A model generated the notes under the pieces. That model saw only the letters and a list, made by a program, of their open reading frames with translations. It did not search any database and was not told where the DNA came from. A stretch of DNA of 64,000 bases, taken from assembly GCF_001552215.1 (NCBI RefSeq), contig NZ_BCQT01000003.1:62001-126000 (forward strand), in the 5' to 3' direction. The translations under genes were made by a program, and so were the position numbers. Shown here in pieces: positions 9,927 through 19,278 of the stretch; position 1 is the first letter of the stretch; each line of letters opens with the position of its first letter. The stretch is from Actinomadura macra NBRC 14102 (GTDB taxonomy: Bacteria > Actinomycetota > Actinomycetes > Streptosporangiales > Streptosporangiaceae).

Positions 9927-10952
9927 ATGACCTCGTACGAGGCCGCCGGAGTCGACATCGCGGCCGGCGAGCGCGCCGTCGAGCTGATGAAGTCCCGGGT
10001 CGCCCGGTCGCGGCGGCCCGAGGTCGTCGATGACGCCAGCGGGTTCGCGGGCCTGTTCGACGCGTCGGCGTTCCTGCGCTACAAGCGCCCGTTGCTCGCC
10101 ACGTCCACGGACGGTGTCGGGACCAAGGTCGATCTGGCGCGTCGCCTCGGGATCTACGACACCATCGGGCACGATCTGGTCGGCATGGTCATCGACGATT
10201 TGGCCGTCTGCGGTGCGGAACCGCTGTTCATGACCGACTACATCGCCTGTGGCAAGGTCGTTCCGGAGCGGATCGCCGACATCGTCGGTGGCATCGCCGA
10301 CGCCTGCGCCCTCGCCGGTTGCGCCCTCGTGGGTGGTGAGACCGCCGAACACCCCGGGCTCCTCGAAGCGGACGAGTTCGACGTCGCCGGCGCCGGGACC
10401 GGCGTCGTCGAGGCCGACGGACTTCTCGGACCCGATCGTGTTCGCCCCGGTGACGCCGTCATCGCCATGGCGTCGTCGGGTATCCACTCCAACGGGTACT
10501 CGCTCGTCCGCCACATCCTGGCCACGACCGACCTTCGGCTGGATTCGCAGCCCGCCGACCTTGGCCGCCCGTTGGGTGAGGAACTCCTCACGCCGACCCG
10601 CATCTACGCGAAGGACTGCCTGGCGCTGATCGATTCTGGCGGCGTCCACGCGTTCGCCCACATCACCGGCGGTGGCCTCGCCGCCAACCTGGCCCGTTCC
10701 CTGCCCTCCACCGTGGACGCCGTTCTGCGGCGTTCCTCGTGGGAGGTCCCTGCCATCTTCCGGACGCTCCAAGCGCACGGCGACGTGCTCCAGCCGGAGA
10801 TGGACAAGGCCTTCAACCTGGGCGTCGGCATGGCTGCGATCGTCGCCCCCGACAGTGCCGACGAGGCGCTTCGGCTCCTCACCGGTCGAGGCGTCCCTGC
10901 CTGGGCGCTCGGTGAGATCGTTCCGGGCACTGGTACCACCACCCTTTCCTGA
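9927..10952 (+). CDS. purM: Phosphoribosylformylglycinamidine cyclo-ligase
   Basis: 341 residues; it converts FGAM to AIR with ATP, the step after PurL. The family motifs are clear: TSTDGVGTKVDLA near residue 60, LVGGETAEHPGL, ASSGIHSNGYSLVR and HITGGGLAANLARSLP. The length is normal. It starts 114 bp after purF on the same strand and likely belongs to the same transcription unit, with the intervening hairpin as a possible control point. Confidence 0.96.
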   Translation: MTSYEAAGVDIAAGERAVELMKSRVARSRRPEVVDDASGFAGLFDASAFLRYKRPLLATSTDGVGTKVDLARRLGIYDTIGHDLVGMVIDDLAVCGAEPLFMTDYIACGKVVPERIADIVGGIADACALAGCALVGGETAEHPGLLEADEFDVAGAGTGVVEADGLLGPDRVRPGDAVIAMASSGIHSNGYSLVRHILATTDLRLDSQPADLGRPLGEELLTPTRIYAKDCLALIDSGGVHAFAHITGGGLAANLARSLPSTVDAVLRRSSWEVPAIFRTLQAHGDVLQPEMDKAFNLGVGMAAIVAPDSADEALRLLTGRGVPAWALGEIVPGTGTTTLS

Positions 10953-10971
10953 CGCCTCCGCTCTGGAGGCG
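10953..10971 (+). terminator. Hairpin terminator after purM
   Basis: Perfect 7-bp stem CGCCTCC / GGAGGCG with a 5-nt loop, directly after the purM stop. Confidence 0.65.
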
Positions 10972-11215
10972 ATGTCACCAGGCTCGTTCAGGCAGCCTGG
11001 GAGGAAAAGTAGAACGTCATTCTGTGGATAAGTGGCGGCCGGTGGTCGACGCGGGTCGCTGTTTCGTGGGCGCACGCCTGCCTCGTGCTGCTGAGGCGTG
11101 TCCGATTAGGTGCCTCAAGTCCTGGGTGTGGGGGCGGGCGATGTGCGGTGGGCCTGGGGGCGAAGATCGAGGGTGGTCCGGCGAACTTCGGGGGTGGGAT
11201 GAACGTCGGAACTGT

Positions 11216-11941
11216 GTGATCTCTTTGTGGGGACGAGCCGAGAAGGCTCAGGAGGGCGCGGCGCGCCTGCGGATGATCCTGGGGAGGGCGAAGCGGTGGG
11301 CGGGGCCCTTAGGGGTTCTCGGGGGGCTTGGGGCGTATGCGGTGCTTGCGCCGATGGGGTGGGCTTACGCGGATACGGCCAAGTACCGGTACTCGGTGGA
11401 GAAGGTGCCGGACGCGCCGGTGGCGCTGGTGCTCGGGGCGGGAATCTGGGGAGGCCATCCTTCTCCACTGCTGGCGCGACGGCTGGATCTGGCCGCGGAC
11501 CTTTACCGGCGGGGCAAGGTGAAGGTGGTGCTCGTCTCCGGTGACAACCGCGTCAAGGGTTACGACGAGCCGACGACGATGCGCGCCTACCTGGTGGGGA
11601 AGGGGGTGCCGGAGGGCAAGGTCGTCCGGGACTTCGCCGGGCTGGACACCTGGGACTCTTGCGCGCGCGCCAAGCGCATCTTCGGTGTGACCAGGCTGAT
11701 CGTCGTCACCCAGGACTTCCACCTGCCGCGGGCGGTCGCCCTCTGCCGGGGGCTGGGCATCCAGACCTGGGGTGTGGGCGACGACAGCATGGGCGGCGGG
11801 CACACACGAGCCACCGTGCGGGGCTATGTGCGCGAACCGCTCGCCATGATGAAGGCCACGGCGAGCCTCGCACTACGGCCCGATCCGGCACTGCTCGGCC
11901 GGAAAGAGCCAGGCGTGAACGAGGCCCTGGCCTCTCCCTGA
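11216..11941 (+). CDS. DUF218 (ElyC/SanA/YdcF-like) membrane-anchored protein
   Basis: About 241 residues from the chosen GTG. An N-terminal membrane anchor (WAGPLGVLGGLGAYAVLAPMGW) precedes a DUF218 domain with ALVLGAGIWGGHPSPLLARRL, VSGDN and a VTQDFHLPRAV segment, typical of SanA/ElyC proteins linked to envelope barrier function. The start is uncertain: the frame is open back to 11024, and an ATG at 11273 would remove a short cytoplasmic lead. The product is probably membrane-bound; its enzymatic activity is unknown. Confidence 0.8.
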   Translation: MISLWGRAEKAQEGAARLRMILGRAKRWAGPLGVLGGLGAYAVLAPMGWAYADTAKYRYSVEKVPDAPVALVLGAGIWGGHPSPLLARRLDLAADLYRRGKVKVVLVSGDNRVKGYDEPTTMRAYLVGKGVPEGKVVRDFAGLDTWDSCARAKRIFGVTRLIVVTQDFHLPRAVALCRGLGIQTWGVGDDSMGGGHTRATVRGYVREPLAMMKATASLALRPDPALLGRKEPGVNEALASP

Positions 11942-11955
11942 CGGGCCCAAACAAA

Positions 11956-11985
11956 CGCCACTGCCCGGTGCTCCGGGCAGTGGCG
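11956..11985. terminator. Bidirectional hairpin terminator
   Basis: Perfect 13-bp stem CGCCACTGCCCGG / CCGGGCAGTGGCG with a 4-nt loop, between two convergent genes. Confidence 0.9.
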
Positions 11986-11998
11986 CCATGTCACCCGG

Positions 11999-12205
11999 TC
12001 AACCGGAGGTGCCGTCCTTGCGGTCCTCCGTGCCGTAGTCCTCTGCGTAGTCAGCGTACTTCTCGGCGAGCTCGTCATAGGAGTCTTCGCCGGAGTCGTT
12101 GACTCCCAGTTCGCTCTTCAGGCGGTCGAGGTCTGTGTTGCCGCTGTTGTACTTGAGCTGTCGGGCAACCTTCACCTGCTTGGCCTTGGCTCGGCCGCGA
12201 CCCAT
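11999..12205 (-). CDS. DUF3073 family protein
   Basis: 68 residues starting MGRGRAKAKQVKVARQLKY, the hallmark of DUF3073. A basic N-terminus is followed by a very acidic tail (EKYADYAEDYG). I use the internal ATG because it matches the family start and has a GGGGG-type site upstream; the frame is open 28 codons further. The family is restricted to actinobacteria and has no known function. Its place between purM and valine dehydrogenase is the same as in Streptomyces. The gap 12206-12497 holds its promoter; I see no gene there. Confidence 0.92.
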   Translation of the reverse strand: MGRGRAKAKQVKVARQLKYNSGNTDLDRLKSELGVNDSGEDSYDELAEKYADYAEDYGTEDRKDGTSG

Positions 12206-12497
12206 TGGCTCGACCCCCTCGATGGTCAGGGCTTTCGTGGGCCCATCAACGCGCGCGTGTACCACACGAACCGGTGCCTGATGAGCCATGCGTCAGTCAC
12301 GGATACAACCGTACCCGTTTTGCGCCCGGCTCGGTACATCGACGGTACGTGGCGGCGCCTTATGTTGCGGAGAACACCAGTGTATCCGGGCTCAGGCTAG
12401 GGGTGTCAGGGTCCTGCAACCCACCCGATCGGTGAGATCACCAAGGCCGCCATGGGACGGTTAAGAGGTGTCCATGACGGCCCTGGGGACGCGTCGT

Positions 12498-13580
12498 TCA
12501 GACCAGGATGCCGCGCAAACGACCTATCTCAGACATCCGGCGCTCTGCGAGCCGGTCGGCGGCGACCGCCGGCGGAACGCCCTCGTCAGAGGCCAGAGCG
12601 AAGATCTTCCGGGTCGTCTCGAAGATCCGGGTGGCGCGTGCCTTGGCCCGGTCGAAGTCGAAGCCGTCGATCTCGTCCGCCACCTGGATCACACCGCCTG
12701 AGTTGACCACGTAGTCGGGCGCGTACAACACGTTCCGGTCGGCGAGGCTCTTCTCTATGCCGGTGTGGGCGAGCTGGTTGTTGGCTGCCCCACAGACGAT
12801 CCGCGCCTTGAGGGCGGGGACAGAGTCGTCGTTCAGAGAGCCACCGAGTGCGCACGGTGCGTACACGTCGAGCTCGCTCCTGACCATGGCGTCCTTGTCT
12901 GGGACGACCTCCACTTCAGGGTGCAGGGTCCGGACGCGTTCGACGGCGGTCTCGTTGACGTCGCAGATCACGACCTCCGCCCCATCCTCACGGAGGTGCT
13001 CGACCAGCCTGTGGCCGACCTTGCCGACGCCCTCGACACCGACCCGCCGGCCGCGCAGCGTGGGAGCGCCCCACACGGTCTCGGCGGCGGCGCGCATACC
13101 TTGGAACACGCCGAACGCGGTCAGGATGGACGAGTCGCCCGCTCCGCCGTGCTCGACCGTACGGCCGGTCACGTAGCGTGACTCCCGTGCGATGACGTCC
13201 ATGTCCTCGCTGTAGGTACCGACGTCGCACGCGGTGTAATAGCGGCCGTTCAGTGTCTGGACGAAGCGTCCGTACGCTCTGAGCAGCGCCTCCGACTTGT
13301 CGATGGCGGGGTCGCCGATGATCACCGCCTTGCCGCCGCCGAGATCCAGCCCGGCCAGGGCGTTCTTGTACGCCATCCCGCGGGACAGGTTCAGCACGTC
13401 GGTGAGCGCCTCCTCCTCGGACCCGTACGGGTAGAAACGGGTCCCGCCCAGGGACGGACCTAGCGCGGTTGAGTAGATCGCGATGATCGCGCGCAGACCG
13501 CTGGCCTCGTCCTGGCAGAAGACGACCTGCTCGTGTCGGGGTTCTGTGCCCTTGTGAGGCGACCCGAAGACATTAGGCAC
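12498..13580 (-). CDS. vdh: Valine/leucine dehydrogenase (Glu/Leu/Phe/Val dehydrogenase family)
   Basis: 360 residues; it catalyses NAD-dependent oxidative deamination of branched-chain amino acids to 2-oxo acids, which also feeds branched fatty-acid and polyketide starters. The substrate site [12 protein letters not shown] and the catalytic Lys region [17 protein letters not shown] are present. The Rossmann loop is [13 protein letters not shown]. The GTG start has GAGGAGG 9 nt upstream. It shares an upstream region (13581-13759) with the divergent hypothetical gene. Confidence 0.93.
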   Translation of the reverse strand: MPNVFGSPHKGTEPRHEQVVFCQDEASGLRAIIAIYSTALGPSLGGTRFYPYGSEEEALTDVLNLSRGMAYKNALAGLDLGGGKAVIIGDPAIDKSEALLRAYGRFVQTLNGRYYTACDVGTYSEDMDVIARESRYVTGRTVEHGGAGDSSILTAFGVFQGMRAAAETVWGAPTLRGRRVGVEGVGKVGHRLVEHLREDGAEVVICDVNETAVERVRTLHPEVEVVPDKDAMVRSELDVYAPCALGGSLNDDSVPALKARIVCGAANNQLAHTGIEKSLADRNVLYAPDYVVNSGGVIQVADEIDGFDFDRAKARATRIFETTRKIFALASDEGVPPAVAADRLAERRMSEIGRLRGILV

Positions 13581-13759
13581 GGTAGTGCCCTCCTCTCGTC
13601 TTAGATCAGCCTACGGGCGGCCCATGGAGTGACGCCCGTCTATGGACGTTTCCGCCGGGACATGATCAGGGCCCGGCGGGTGGGGTTCGGATGAGGTAAC
13701 ACGCCCGTCTCGGTGGCCGCGACGGCGCATCGTTCCGTCCGGTCCCGTGTCACCATGCG

Positions 13760-14680
13760 GTGGTGTTTCCGTACGCCGCGTACCTACGGGTATACGAACC
13801 GGTGACCGCCTTCCCCGAGCCCGCACGAACCCTCTGGACGGCCTACGCCGACTCAAGGCGGCGTCCGCGGCGGATCCAGGCGCTCGAGGTCGAGCATCGG
13901 GCGGCGGCACGCCGCCTCACCGCATCACCGCCCGAGGTCGTTCCGGACCGGGAGAGCAGGGACGCCTACGTACGGCGCTCGGACGACATGATCTTCGTGT
14001 GCCCGTGGGAGACCCGGCTGCGCTCCTGGCTGGCCTTCGAACGCTTCCGGGACGAGCAGGCCGCCGATGTGGCGGCCGCATTCGTCCCGCCGACCGTGGC
14101 GGAGCTGGCGACCCGCGAGTTCGAGCACTGGAAGCAGTCGGGACGGTCGTTGCATACGCACATTCAGACGAACTTGTGGCATGTCCCGCCGGCGTGGTTC
14201 GTGCCCTTCGCGCGCGCGGAGCGGTGCCTCATGTTGGGAGCACCCGGCACCGGGTACCGGACGACGGCCGACGCTTTACAGGAACACGCAGGTCATGGCC
14301 CTGCTACGGCGGCCCGTGCGCGTACTCTCATCTACGTCACCTCGATGGGCGAGGCGCGCCGCCGCATAGCGGAGGCCCTGCCCATCGTCAGCGACACTCT
14401 CGGTGGCGGGTCGGCGAGCATGACCCTGCTGTCGGCCGGACGGCTGGAGGCCCTCGGCCGATGGCTGGGTGTGTTCCATCCCCGGGCGCTTGTCGAGCTG
14501 GACTACGGCGGTCTCGTCCATCTCCTGGACGACCGGACGCTACAGGCGGACGAGTCGGTCGCTGAGATGGCCGTGGCGCTCGCGGCGACGGGGCGCGGGG
14601 AGGTCGAGCTCGCCGTCGCGATGTACAAGCGGCTCCTCGCGCGCTGGAGGCCGGTGCGGGCCCTCGAAACGGCGAACTAA
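13760..14680 (+). CDS. Conserved hypothetical protein between vdh and bldC
   Basis: 306 residues, no signal peptide or membrane helix. It is rich in Arg, Ala and Trp. Recognisable blocks are FPYAAYLRVYEPVTAF at the start, HIQTNLWHVPPAWFVPF in the middle and ALVELDYGGLVHLLDD near the end. I recognise no catalytic motif. Genes at the same place upstream of bldC are conserved in actinomycetes, which supports a real gene. The GTG start is double (GTGGTG). Confidence 0.8.
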   Translation: MVFPYAAYLRVYEPVTAFPEPARTLWTAYADSRRRPRRIQALEVEHRAAARRLTASPPEVVPDRESRDAYVRRSDDMIFVCPWETRLRSWLAFERFRDEQAADVAAAFVPPTVAELATREFEHWKQSGRSLHTHIQTNLWHVPPAWFVPFARAERCLMLGAPGTGYRTTADALQEHAGHGPATAARARTLIYVTSMGEARRRIAEALPIVSDTLGGGSASMTLLSAGRLEALGRWLGVFHPRALVELDYGGLVHLLDDRTLQADESVAEMAVALAATGRGEVELAVAMYKRLLARWRPVRALETAN

Positions 14681-14764
14681 AACAAATTTCCCGAATCAGC
14701 GCGCGATACGACTATACGTGTCGCTAGAATCACGCAGCGTGACCCATTGCTCATCGAACACGCG

Positions 14765-14793
14765 CTGCTCCCCGCGTTCGCGGGGATGTTTGC
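14765..14793. repeat. Single type I-E CRISPR-repeat-like hairpin
   Basis: The sequence CTCCCCGCGTTCGCGGGGAT within this 29-nt stretch has the stem and flanks of the actinobacterial type I-E repeat. Only one copy is present and no cas gene is in the window. It may simply act as a terminator for the preceding gene. Confidence 0.4.
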
Positions 14794-14953
14794 ACGCAAC
14801 TACCGCCAGGAACTTGCTTGTTGCGCTGAGTGGTGGCAAGGTTACACGTTGTGATGTCATAGTGGCTCTTTCGGGCCATAGGGGACATCAGTGACCGCGC
14901 GAGGATCAATCGCAGGATCGCTGTCATCGGTCCACGGAGGAGAGGCCGCAAAC

Positions 14954-15157
14954 ATGTCAGCACGTACGCCAGAGGCCGAGCCCCTGCTGACGCCGGCGGA
15001 GGTGGCGACGATGTTCCGCGTCGACCCCAAGACCGTCACGCGGTGGGCGAAGGCGGGAAAGCTCACGTCCATCCGCACGCTGGGGGGGCACCGCCGCTAC
15101 CGCGAGGCGGAGGTGCGGGCGCTGCTGGCGGGAATCCCGCAGCAGCGATCGGAGTAG
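14954..15157 (+). CDS. bldC: Developmental regulator BldC (MerR-like DNA-binding protein)
   Basis: 67 residues, one winged-helix domain and nothing else, as in Streptomyces BldC. The segments LLTPAEVATMFRVDPKTVTR and TLGGHRRYREAEVRALL are nearly identical to the known protein. BldC binds DNA direct repeats cooperatively and controls onset of development and antibiotic genes. I use the internal ATG that matches the family start, with GAGAGG 8 nt upstream. The long upstream region (14681-14953) probably holds its promoter. Confidence 0.95.
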   Translation: MSARTPEAEPLLTPAEVATMFRVDPKTVTRWAKAGKLTSIRTLGGHRRYREAEVRALLAGIPQQRSE

Positions 15158-15329
15158 CGGCTCCGACCGGCGGCGCGACCGCCGGAGCACCAGGGGGGTC
15201 AGGAGACCGCTGGATGTCCTCGCACGTCGAGTTCGCGCGAAGACGGCTCAGAGGTCTCCTGGACGAACGGCCCGGGACCACGGTCATCCGAGAATCGCGG
15301 TCCCGGACCGCACATCGTTATCCGGATGC

Positions 15330-15352
15330 CCCGCCCGCAACTTGCGGGCGGG
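15330..15352 (+). terminator. Hairpin downstream of bldC
   Basis: Perfect 9-bp stem CCCGCCCGC / GCGGGCGGG with loop AACTT, extended outside by GGATG / CATCC after a small bulge. The rest of the 15158-15573 gap shows no gene. Confidence 0.65.
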
Positions 15353-15573
15353 ACATCCGCATGCCCACCCTGTGAAGGGTGCCTGCCCGACGAGGCACGC
15401 CCACGCGTGAAGGGCGCCCACCGATCGGCACGTCGGTCACGAGCCTGCGCTCGCGTCTGGCCCTTTTGTCGAGCTTTGTGGGGGCCGGGTGCTTGGCAAA
15501 TCAGGGCAGCGCGGGGCATTGGGGTTTTGGGACACAGAGGACGGTCGCGACCACAAGAGGACAGAAAGGGCCC

Positions 15574-16251
15574 TCAGGCTTGCGGGCCGAGTTCCGCTTG
15601 GGCGAGGCGGTCGAAGAGGGCTCCGGTGCCGGGGTCGTGACGGCCGGCCACGTGGAGCATGACGACGAGATGGTCCACCAGCAGGCGTTCCAGTTCGGGA
15701 CGGGTCACGTCGCGGTTCTCCAGCCAGTCCAGACCGGCGGTCTCCACGGCGGCCATCCATGAACGCAGCGTGATGCGCAGGATGGGCTGCGGGGACTCGA
15801 CGTCGAGGGAGTGCAGGATGCGGTCGAGCAGGAGTTGTCGAATGCCGTCGACGATCTCGCCGACCTCGCCCGAGCGGTCCGCGGGGCCGCCGCGCAGAAG
15901 GGCGGCGTAGCCCGCCGCGTGGCTCTCCACGAAGTCGAAGTAGCGCTCCAGGGAGATCCGCAGGCGTTCCAGGGGCTTGCCCTCGGTGGGCGGTTCGAGC
16001 AGGACGGACAGTTGCCTGGCGGCGCTGCCGAGTGCCGCGATGTACAGCTCGTACTTGCCGCCGAAGTAGTGGTAGACCAGGGCGCGGGAGGCGCCCGCCG
16101 CGGCCGCGACGTCGTCGATCGAGATGTCCTCAGGCGGCCGGGTGCTGAACAGCTGTAGAGCGGCCTCGATCAGTTCGTCTCGCCGCTCGTCGACGCTGAG
16201 CCTGCGGCGCCCTCGCCCGCTTTGCCGGCTCCGCGTCTTCGCACTGGCCAC
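15574..16251 (-). CDS. TetR family transcriptional regulator
   Basis: 225 residues. The N-terminal HTH is clear: RRDELIEAALQLFS, then DISIDDVAAAAGASRALVYH and YFGGKYELYIAAL. The C-terminal ligand domain (VESHAAGYAALLRGGPADRS) resembles a common actinobacterial TetR group. The GTG at 16251 has GGGAG 7 nt upstream; a GTG 15 nt earlier has none. The target genes are not evident; its neighbour is a divergent LacI regulator 412 bp away. Confidence 0.9.
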   Translation of the reverse strand: MASAKTRSRQSGRGRRRLSVDERRDELIEAALQLFSTRPPEDISIDDVAAAAGASRALVYHYFGGKYELYIAALGSAARQLSVLLEPPTEGKPLERLRISLERYFDFVESHAAGYAALLRGGPADRSGEVGEIVDGIRQLLLDRILHSLDVESPQPILRITLRSWMAAVETAGLDWLENRDVTRPELERLLVDHLVVMLHVAGRHDPGTGALFDRLAQAELGPQA

Positions 16252-16663
16252 TGCACGATCTCCCACCTGGGCAGCGTATCCGAGGGCGGCGTGAGGCAGA
16301 CCGCGCGTCTGGACGCCAGGACGGCGCGTTCACCGGGTCGTGATCATGTCAGTGCACGGTTGTGATCCAGAACACCACCGCCCCGAACTGCCATTCGCGG
16401 ATGCCCGTTACTCACTGTTGCGACGATATGGGGTGAAGGCGAGGCATCATGGCATCTCCTCCCGGAGCGGAGGAGGGCGCGCCGAGACTTCCCCTGCATT
16501 GGGTCCGGAGCGCCATGGCGGCAAGTCCTGCAGCCCCCCTGGACGGAGTGCCATGTCAGCTGGCGAAGGAAATCCCCCGCACAACAGGCCGATGCTAGGA
16601 GAGGGCGCGGTACCCCCGCCGCGCGACGGTTCCTCTCCCCCGACGCGCGATGAGGGGAGGTCC

Positions 16664-17665
16664 GTGCCCGCGCCTAAACCGACCATTCGCAATGTCGCCG
16701 AGCGGGCCGGAGTGTCGAAATCCCTTGTCTCCCTTGTCATGCGAGGGTCACCGCACGTGAGCGAACGCCGGCGGCAGGCCGTCCTGCAGGCCGCCCGCGA
16801 GCTCGGCTACCGGCCCAACGCGGTGGCGCGGAGCCTAGTTGAAGGACGTACGAGATTGATCGGTGCCATCGTCGCCGACTTGCACAATCCCTTCTTCGCC
16901 GAGTTCCTGGACGGGCTCCAGGAGAGCTTGCACGGCGCGGGGTTGCGGATGCTGGTCGGCAGCGGACGGTGGGATCCGCTGTTCGAGGCTGAGGCGGTCG
17001 AGGCGTTCCTGGAGATGCGGGTGGACGGGCTGGTGTTGCTCAGCGTCGTCCCCGAGTCGCTGAAGGAGGCGGCGGCCAGCGTTCCGGTGGTCGTCGTCGG
17101 AGAGCGTGACGTCGTCGGGGTGGACATCGTGGTGGACGATGACGAGCTGGGCGCGAGCCTCGCCGTCGATCATCTCGTCGACCTGGGCCACCGCCGGATC
17201 GCGCACATCGAGGGGGCCCGCTCGACGACCGCGCGGTACCGGCGTGCCGGCTATGAGAAGGCGATGCGGCGGCACGGCCTGACGGACGAGATCGTGGTGG
17301 AGCCGGGCGACTTCACCGAGGAGGGCGGCTACCGGGCCACCCGTGCGCTGCTGCGCCGTGACCCCCGCCCGACGGCGATCTTCGCGCCGAACGACCTGGT
17401 CGCGACGGGCGCGCTGTCGGCGGCGGACGAACTGGAGATGCCGGTTCCGACGCAGCTGTCGATCGTCGGGTACGACAACACGCATCTCGCCGCGATACGG
17501 CACATCTCCCTGACGAGCGTGGACCAGCCTCGCAGGGACATGGGCCGGGTCGCCGCCGAGCTGTTGACCGCGCGTATCGGCGATCCCGCGCGGAGTGCTC
17601 GGCAGAACCTCGTCGTCCCGCATCTGGTGGTGCGGTCGACGACGGGCCCCGTGCCCGTCCTTTAG
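16664..17665 (+). CDS. LacI family transcriptional regulator
   Basis: 333 residues. The HTH TIRNVAERAGVSKSLVSLVM and hinge (RRQAVLQAARELGYRPNAVARSL) are followed by a periplasmic-binding-type sugar sensor domain (IGAIVADLHNPFFAEFLDGL ... IVGYDNTHLAAIRHISLTSV). The GTG start gives the usual family length and has GGGGAGG upstream, although the spacing is short; an ATG at 16553 is an alternative. It may control the sugar ABC importer 8 kb away, but nothing in the sequence shows this. Confidence 0.9.
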   Translation: MPAPKPTIRNVAERAGVSKSLVSLVMRGSPHVSERRRQAVLQAARELGYRPNAVARSLVEGRTRLIGAIVADLHNPFFAEFLDGLQESLHGAGLRMLVGSGRWDPLFEAEAVEAFLEMRVDGLVLLSVVPESLKEAAASVPVVVVGERDVVGVDIVVDDDELGASLAVDHLVDLGHRRIAHIEGARSTTARYRRAGYEKAMRRHGLTDEIVVEPGDFTEEGGYRATRALLRRDPRPTAIFAPNDLVATGALSAADELEMPVPTQLSIVGYDNTHLAAIRHISLTSVDQPRRDMGRVAAELLTARIGDPARSARQNLVVPHLVVRSTTGPVPVL

Positions 17666-17945
17666 TGGCCATGGCCGGATGATGCCCGGCCACCTCCGGT
17701 CCCCGCCTTCCCCCCCGGCCCTCCGCCTGCTCCGCGCTCCCCATCTTCGTTCCACCCATGGCGACGGCCGGTCGCGCGTATGCGCACACGACGTGCCGCC
17801 CGCGGGGTCGATCGTCCCTCGAACTGGTGCGCCCCCGGTAAGGGCACGGCCAAGCCTGCCGCATTCGCCGCGTCCGGGACCGTTGTCGGGGGGTTAATGG
17901 ATTCACCGTTCGGCGGGTCGGGGAAGCGGGCCGGGAGACCGGCTC

Positions 17946-17971
17946 CGGGCGGCCTCGGGAGAGGCCGCCCG
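17946..17971 (+). terminator. Strong hairpin before the 18031 gene
   Basis: Perfect 11-bp stem CGGGCGGCCTC / GAGGCCGCCCG with loop GGGA, in the 17666-18030 gap, which otherwise shows nothing. Confidence 0.6.
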
Positions 17972-18030
17972 AGTGGGCTCCGCCGCGCGGACACGGGGAA
18001 GGGTCATGTTCACCCAGGGGGGTTCAGCTC

Positions 18031-18267
18031 GTGCGTGATCCGGAGTTGGTGTCGTGCGCGCAGCGCGCGGCGAACGAATTGGAACGCGCCTGGTCGGAGT
18101 GGCGGCACGCGCGCGGGCTGGCCGAGCAGGTCTCGGAGTCCGTCGCGAGCTACGTCGCCCATTCGATCGACCATCCGTGGGGGCGTCCCCGCGTGGTGCT
18201 GGGCCTGGACGCGGACGAGGCGCGCGCTCTCGCCGCGCTGCTCGGCAAGGAGGACCCGCTCCGCTGA
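18031..18267 (+). CDS. Small conserved hypothetical protein
   Basis: 78 residues, mostly helical and charged: an N-terminal helix with RAANELERAWSEWRHARG and a C-terminal VLGLDADEARALAALLGK. There is no export signal. A GGGGGG run precedes the GTG start. I do not recognise the family; codon usage and start context support a gene. Confidence 0.65.
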   Translation: MRDPELVSCAQRAANELERAWSEWRHARGLAEQVSESVASYVAHSIDHPWGRPRVVLGLDADEARALAALLGKEDPLR

Positions 18268-18415
18268 CCCATCGCGCCGGTCGCCTTCGCTGATCACGCC
18301 GAGTGGTTGGTCTGGTGTGGCGTGGCCGCTCCAATTCCTGGAACCGCGTTTGACGAACTCCTGTCGGTGTGCAGACTGTCAGGGTCGGTAACGAAGTCAT
18401 CACGGAGGACGGCCT

Positions 18416-19264
18416 GTGCGAATCCATCGAGGCGGCCCGGCGGTCGCCGGTCTCGCGCTGTGCCTTGGCGTCCTCGCGGCGTGTGGCGGCTCGTCCGGCG
18501 ACGGCTCGGCGAAGGGCGACGGGGCGGCCCCCCCGACCGTGGGAGGCACCACACCGCAGAGTGCGGCGGGCGAAGACCCGGCGGAGCCCGAGGCGGTGGA
18601 CGGCTCTTCGCTGCGCGGCAAGGTGATCGTCCTCGATCCCGGGCACAACGGGGGCAACGCCTCGCATCCGTCCGAGATCAACAAGCAGGTGCAGATCGGT
18701 AATGGCAGCAAGGCGTGCGATACGTCCGGTACGAGCACGAATGCCGGTTATGACGAGCACGCCTTTACCTGGGACGTCTCGAACCGGCTCGCCAGGCTGC
18801 TGCGGGCCAAGGGCGCGAAAGTGACGCTGACCCGCAAGAACGACACCAGCGTCGGCCCATGCATCACCGAGCGCGCCGCCATCGGCAACCGGCTGGGCGC
18901 CGACGCCGCGCTGTCGATCCACGCGGACGGCGCGTCCGCGTCCGGCCACGGGTTCCACATCATCGAGCCGATCGCCGTGAAGGGGCACAACGCCAAGGCC
19001 GTGCCCGCTTCGCTCAAGCTGGGCAAGGCCCTGCGGGACGCCTACCACTCGGGTACCGGCGTCCCCTACTCCAACTATCTCGGTGAGAACGCCCTGGACC
19101 GGCGCAGTGACCTCGGCGGGCTGAACCTGTCCACGGTGCCGAAGGTCTTCATCGAGTGCGGCAACATGCGCAATGCGGGCGACGCGGCCAAGCTGTCCAG
19201 CGCCCCGTTCCGGCAGCGCATCGCCGACTCCCTGGCCAAGGGTTTCGCGTCCTACTTCAGCTGA
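18416..19264 (+). CDS. N-acetylmuramoyl-L-alanine amidase lipoprotein (Amidase_3)
   Basis: 282 residues. The lipobox LAAC follows a short signal peptide, then a disordered linker to ~65. The Zn amidase domain has VIVLDPGHNGG (first His), an acidic ligand in GYDEHAFTWDVS, LSIHADGA (second His) and a final catalytic Glu in KVFIECGNMRN. It resembles the mycobacterial Rv3717/CwlM-like amidases, and cleaves the peptide stem from muramic acid in the wall. The start is GTG. It is convergent with the carbonic anhydrase gene, only 14 bp away. Confidence 0.93.
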   Translation: MRIHRGGPAVAGLALCLGVLAACGGSSGDGSAKGDGAAPPTVGGTTPQSAAGEDPAEPEAVDGSSLRGKVIVLDPGHNGGNASHPSEINKQVQIGNGSKACDTSGTSTNAGYDEHAFTWDVSNRLARLLRAKGAKVTLTRKNDTSVGPCITERAAIGNRLGADAALSIHADGASASGHGFHIIEPIAVKGHNAKAVPASLKLGKALRDAYHSGTGVPYSNYLGENALDRRSDLGGLNLSTVPKVFIECGNMRNAGDAAKLSSAPFRQRIADSLAKGFASYFS

Positions 19265-19278
19265 CCGCGTCGCCCCCG

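Noticed and set aside
7044..11075. Very long minus-strand open frame (about 1340 codons)
   Set aside because: It is the shadow of the purF, purM and sterol-carrier genes on the other strand; its product is low-complexity and the plus-strand proteins are recognisable families.
14765..14793. CRISPR array
   Set aside because: Only one repeat-like unit, no spacers and no cas genes; listed as a single repeat-like hairpin only.
16664..17665. LacI protein as regulator of the sugar ABC importer
   Set aside because: They are 8 kb apart and no shared palindrome was found upstream of 25819.
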